From contig CAZYKR010000203.1 of NCBI GenBank assembly GCA_964648005.1, positions 1-8,272 on the forward strand: a stretch of 8,272 nt of DNA. The letters are read 5' to 3'. The notes under the pieces were generated by a model. It saw nothing but the letters and a program-made list of their open reading frames with translations. It ran no database searches and was not told the origin of the DNA. The stretch comes from JAGQTE01 sp964648005. Its GTDB lineage: Bacteria; Actinomycetota; Acidimicrobiia; Acidimicrobiales; Acidimicrobilacustridaceae. Numbering within the stretch: position 1 is the first letter of the stretch; each line of letters begins with the position of its first letter. Both the position numbers and the translations under genes were made by a program. Positions 8,272-8,272 of this stretch are shown here, one piece after another.

Positions 8272-8272
8272 A

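Noticed and set aside
8168..8272. Short plus-strand open frame running off the right edge
   Set aside because: It would place coding sequence directly over both NrdR-like boxes and the palindrome, and it has no ribosome binding site or recognisable sequence.
8041..8272. LexA/SOS box near nrdJ
   Set aside because: I found no CGAAC-N4-GTTCG type site. Isolated GAAC and GTTC words are not suitably spaced.

Overview
The window is uniformly GC-rich, with strong G/C at third codon positions, on chromosomal-looking DNA. I see no transposase, integrase, phage gene, CRISPR array, tRNA or rRNA. The GC content, a mycothiol-dependent maleylpyruvate isomerase-like protein, a Zn-ribbon class II (B12-dependent) ribonucleotide reductase and NrdR-like operator boxes together suggest Actinomycetota. 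A lineage such as Acidimicrobiia is plausible, but that placement is inference.

Layout. Positions 1-1252 hold a minus-strand pair, a DinB/MDMPI-like metalloprotein followed 2 bp later by a hypothetical beta-rich protein that runs off the left edge. A 62-bp divergent gap leads to a plus-strand SAM-dependent methyltransferase (1315-2058). This converges, through a hairpin-rich 60-bp gap, on a minus-strand conserved hypothetical protein (2119-2589 or 2664). Divergent from that is a plus-strand GH29 alpha-L-fucosidase-like glycosidase (2663-4129). It converges on a minus-strand six-helix YihY/BrkB-family membrane protein (4168-5058), with a hairpin spanning both stop codons. A very strong inverted repeat at 5131-5182 separates that gene from the large minus-strand nrdJ gene (5204-8023), the class II ribonucleotide reductase. 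The last 250 bases are the nrdJ control region. It contains a strong Shine-Dalgarno, a structured stretch, a perfect 9-bp inverted repeat, and two NrdR-box-like 16-mers 42 bp apart at the right edge.

Functionally this is mostly housekeeping and unlinked metabolic genes rather than a coherent cassette. The best-supported story is nrdJ: dNTP synthesis that needs adenosylcobalamin rather than oxygen, probably under NrdR repression. I found no convincing new defence, mobile or biosynthetic system. The parts most worth a second look are the nrdJ leader, the inverted repeat downstream of nrdJ, and the two poorly characterised small proteins.
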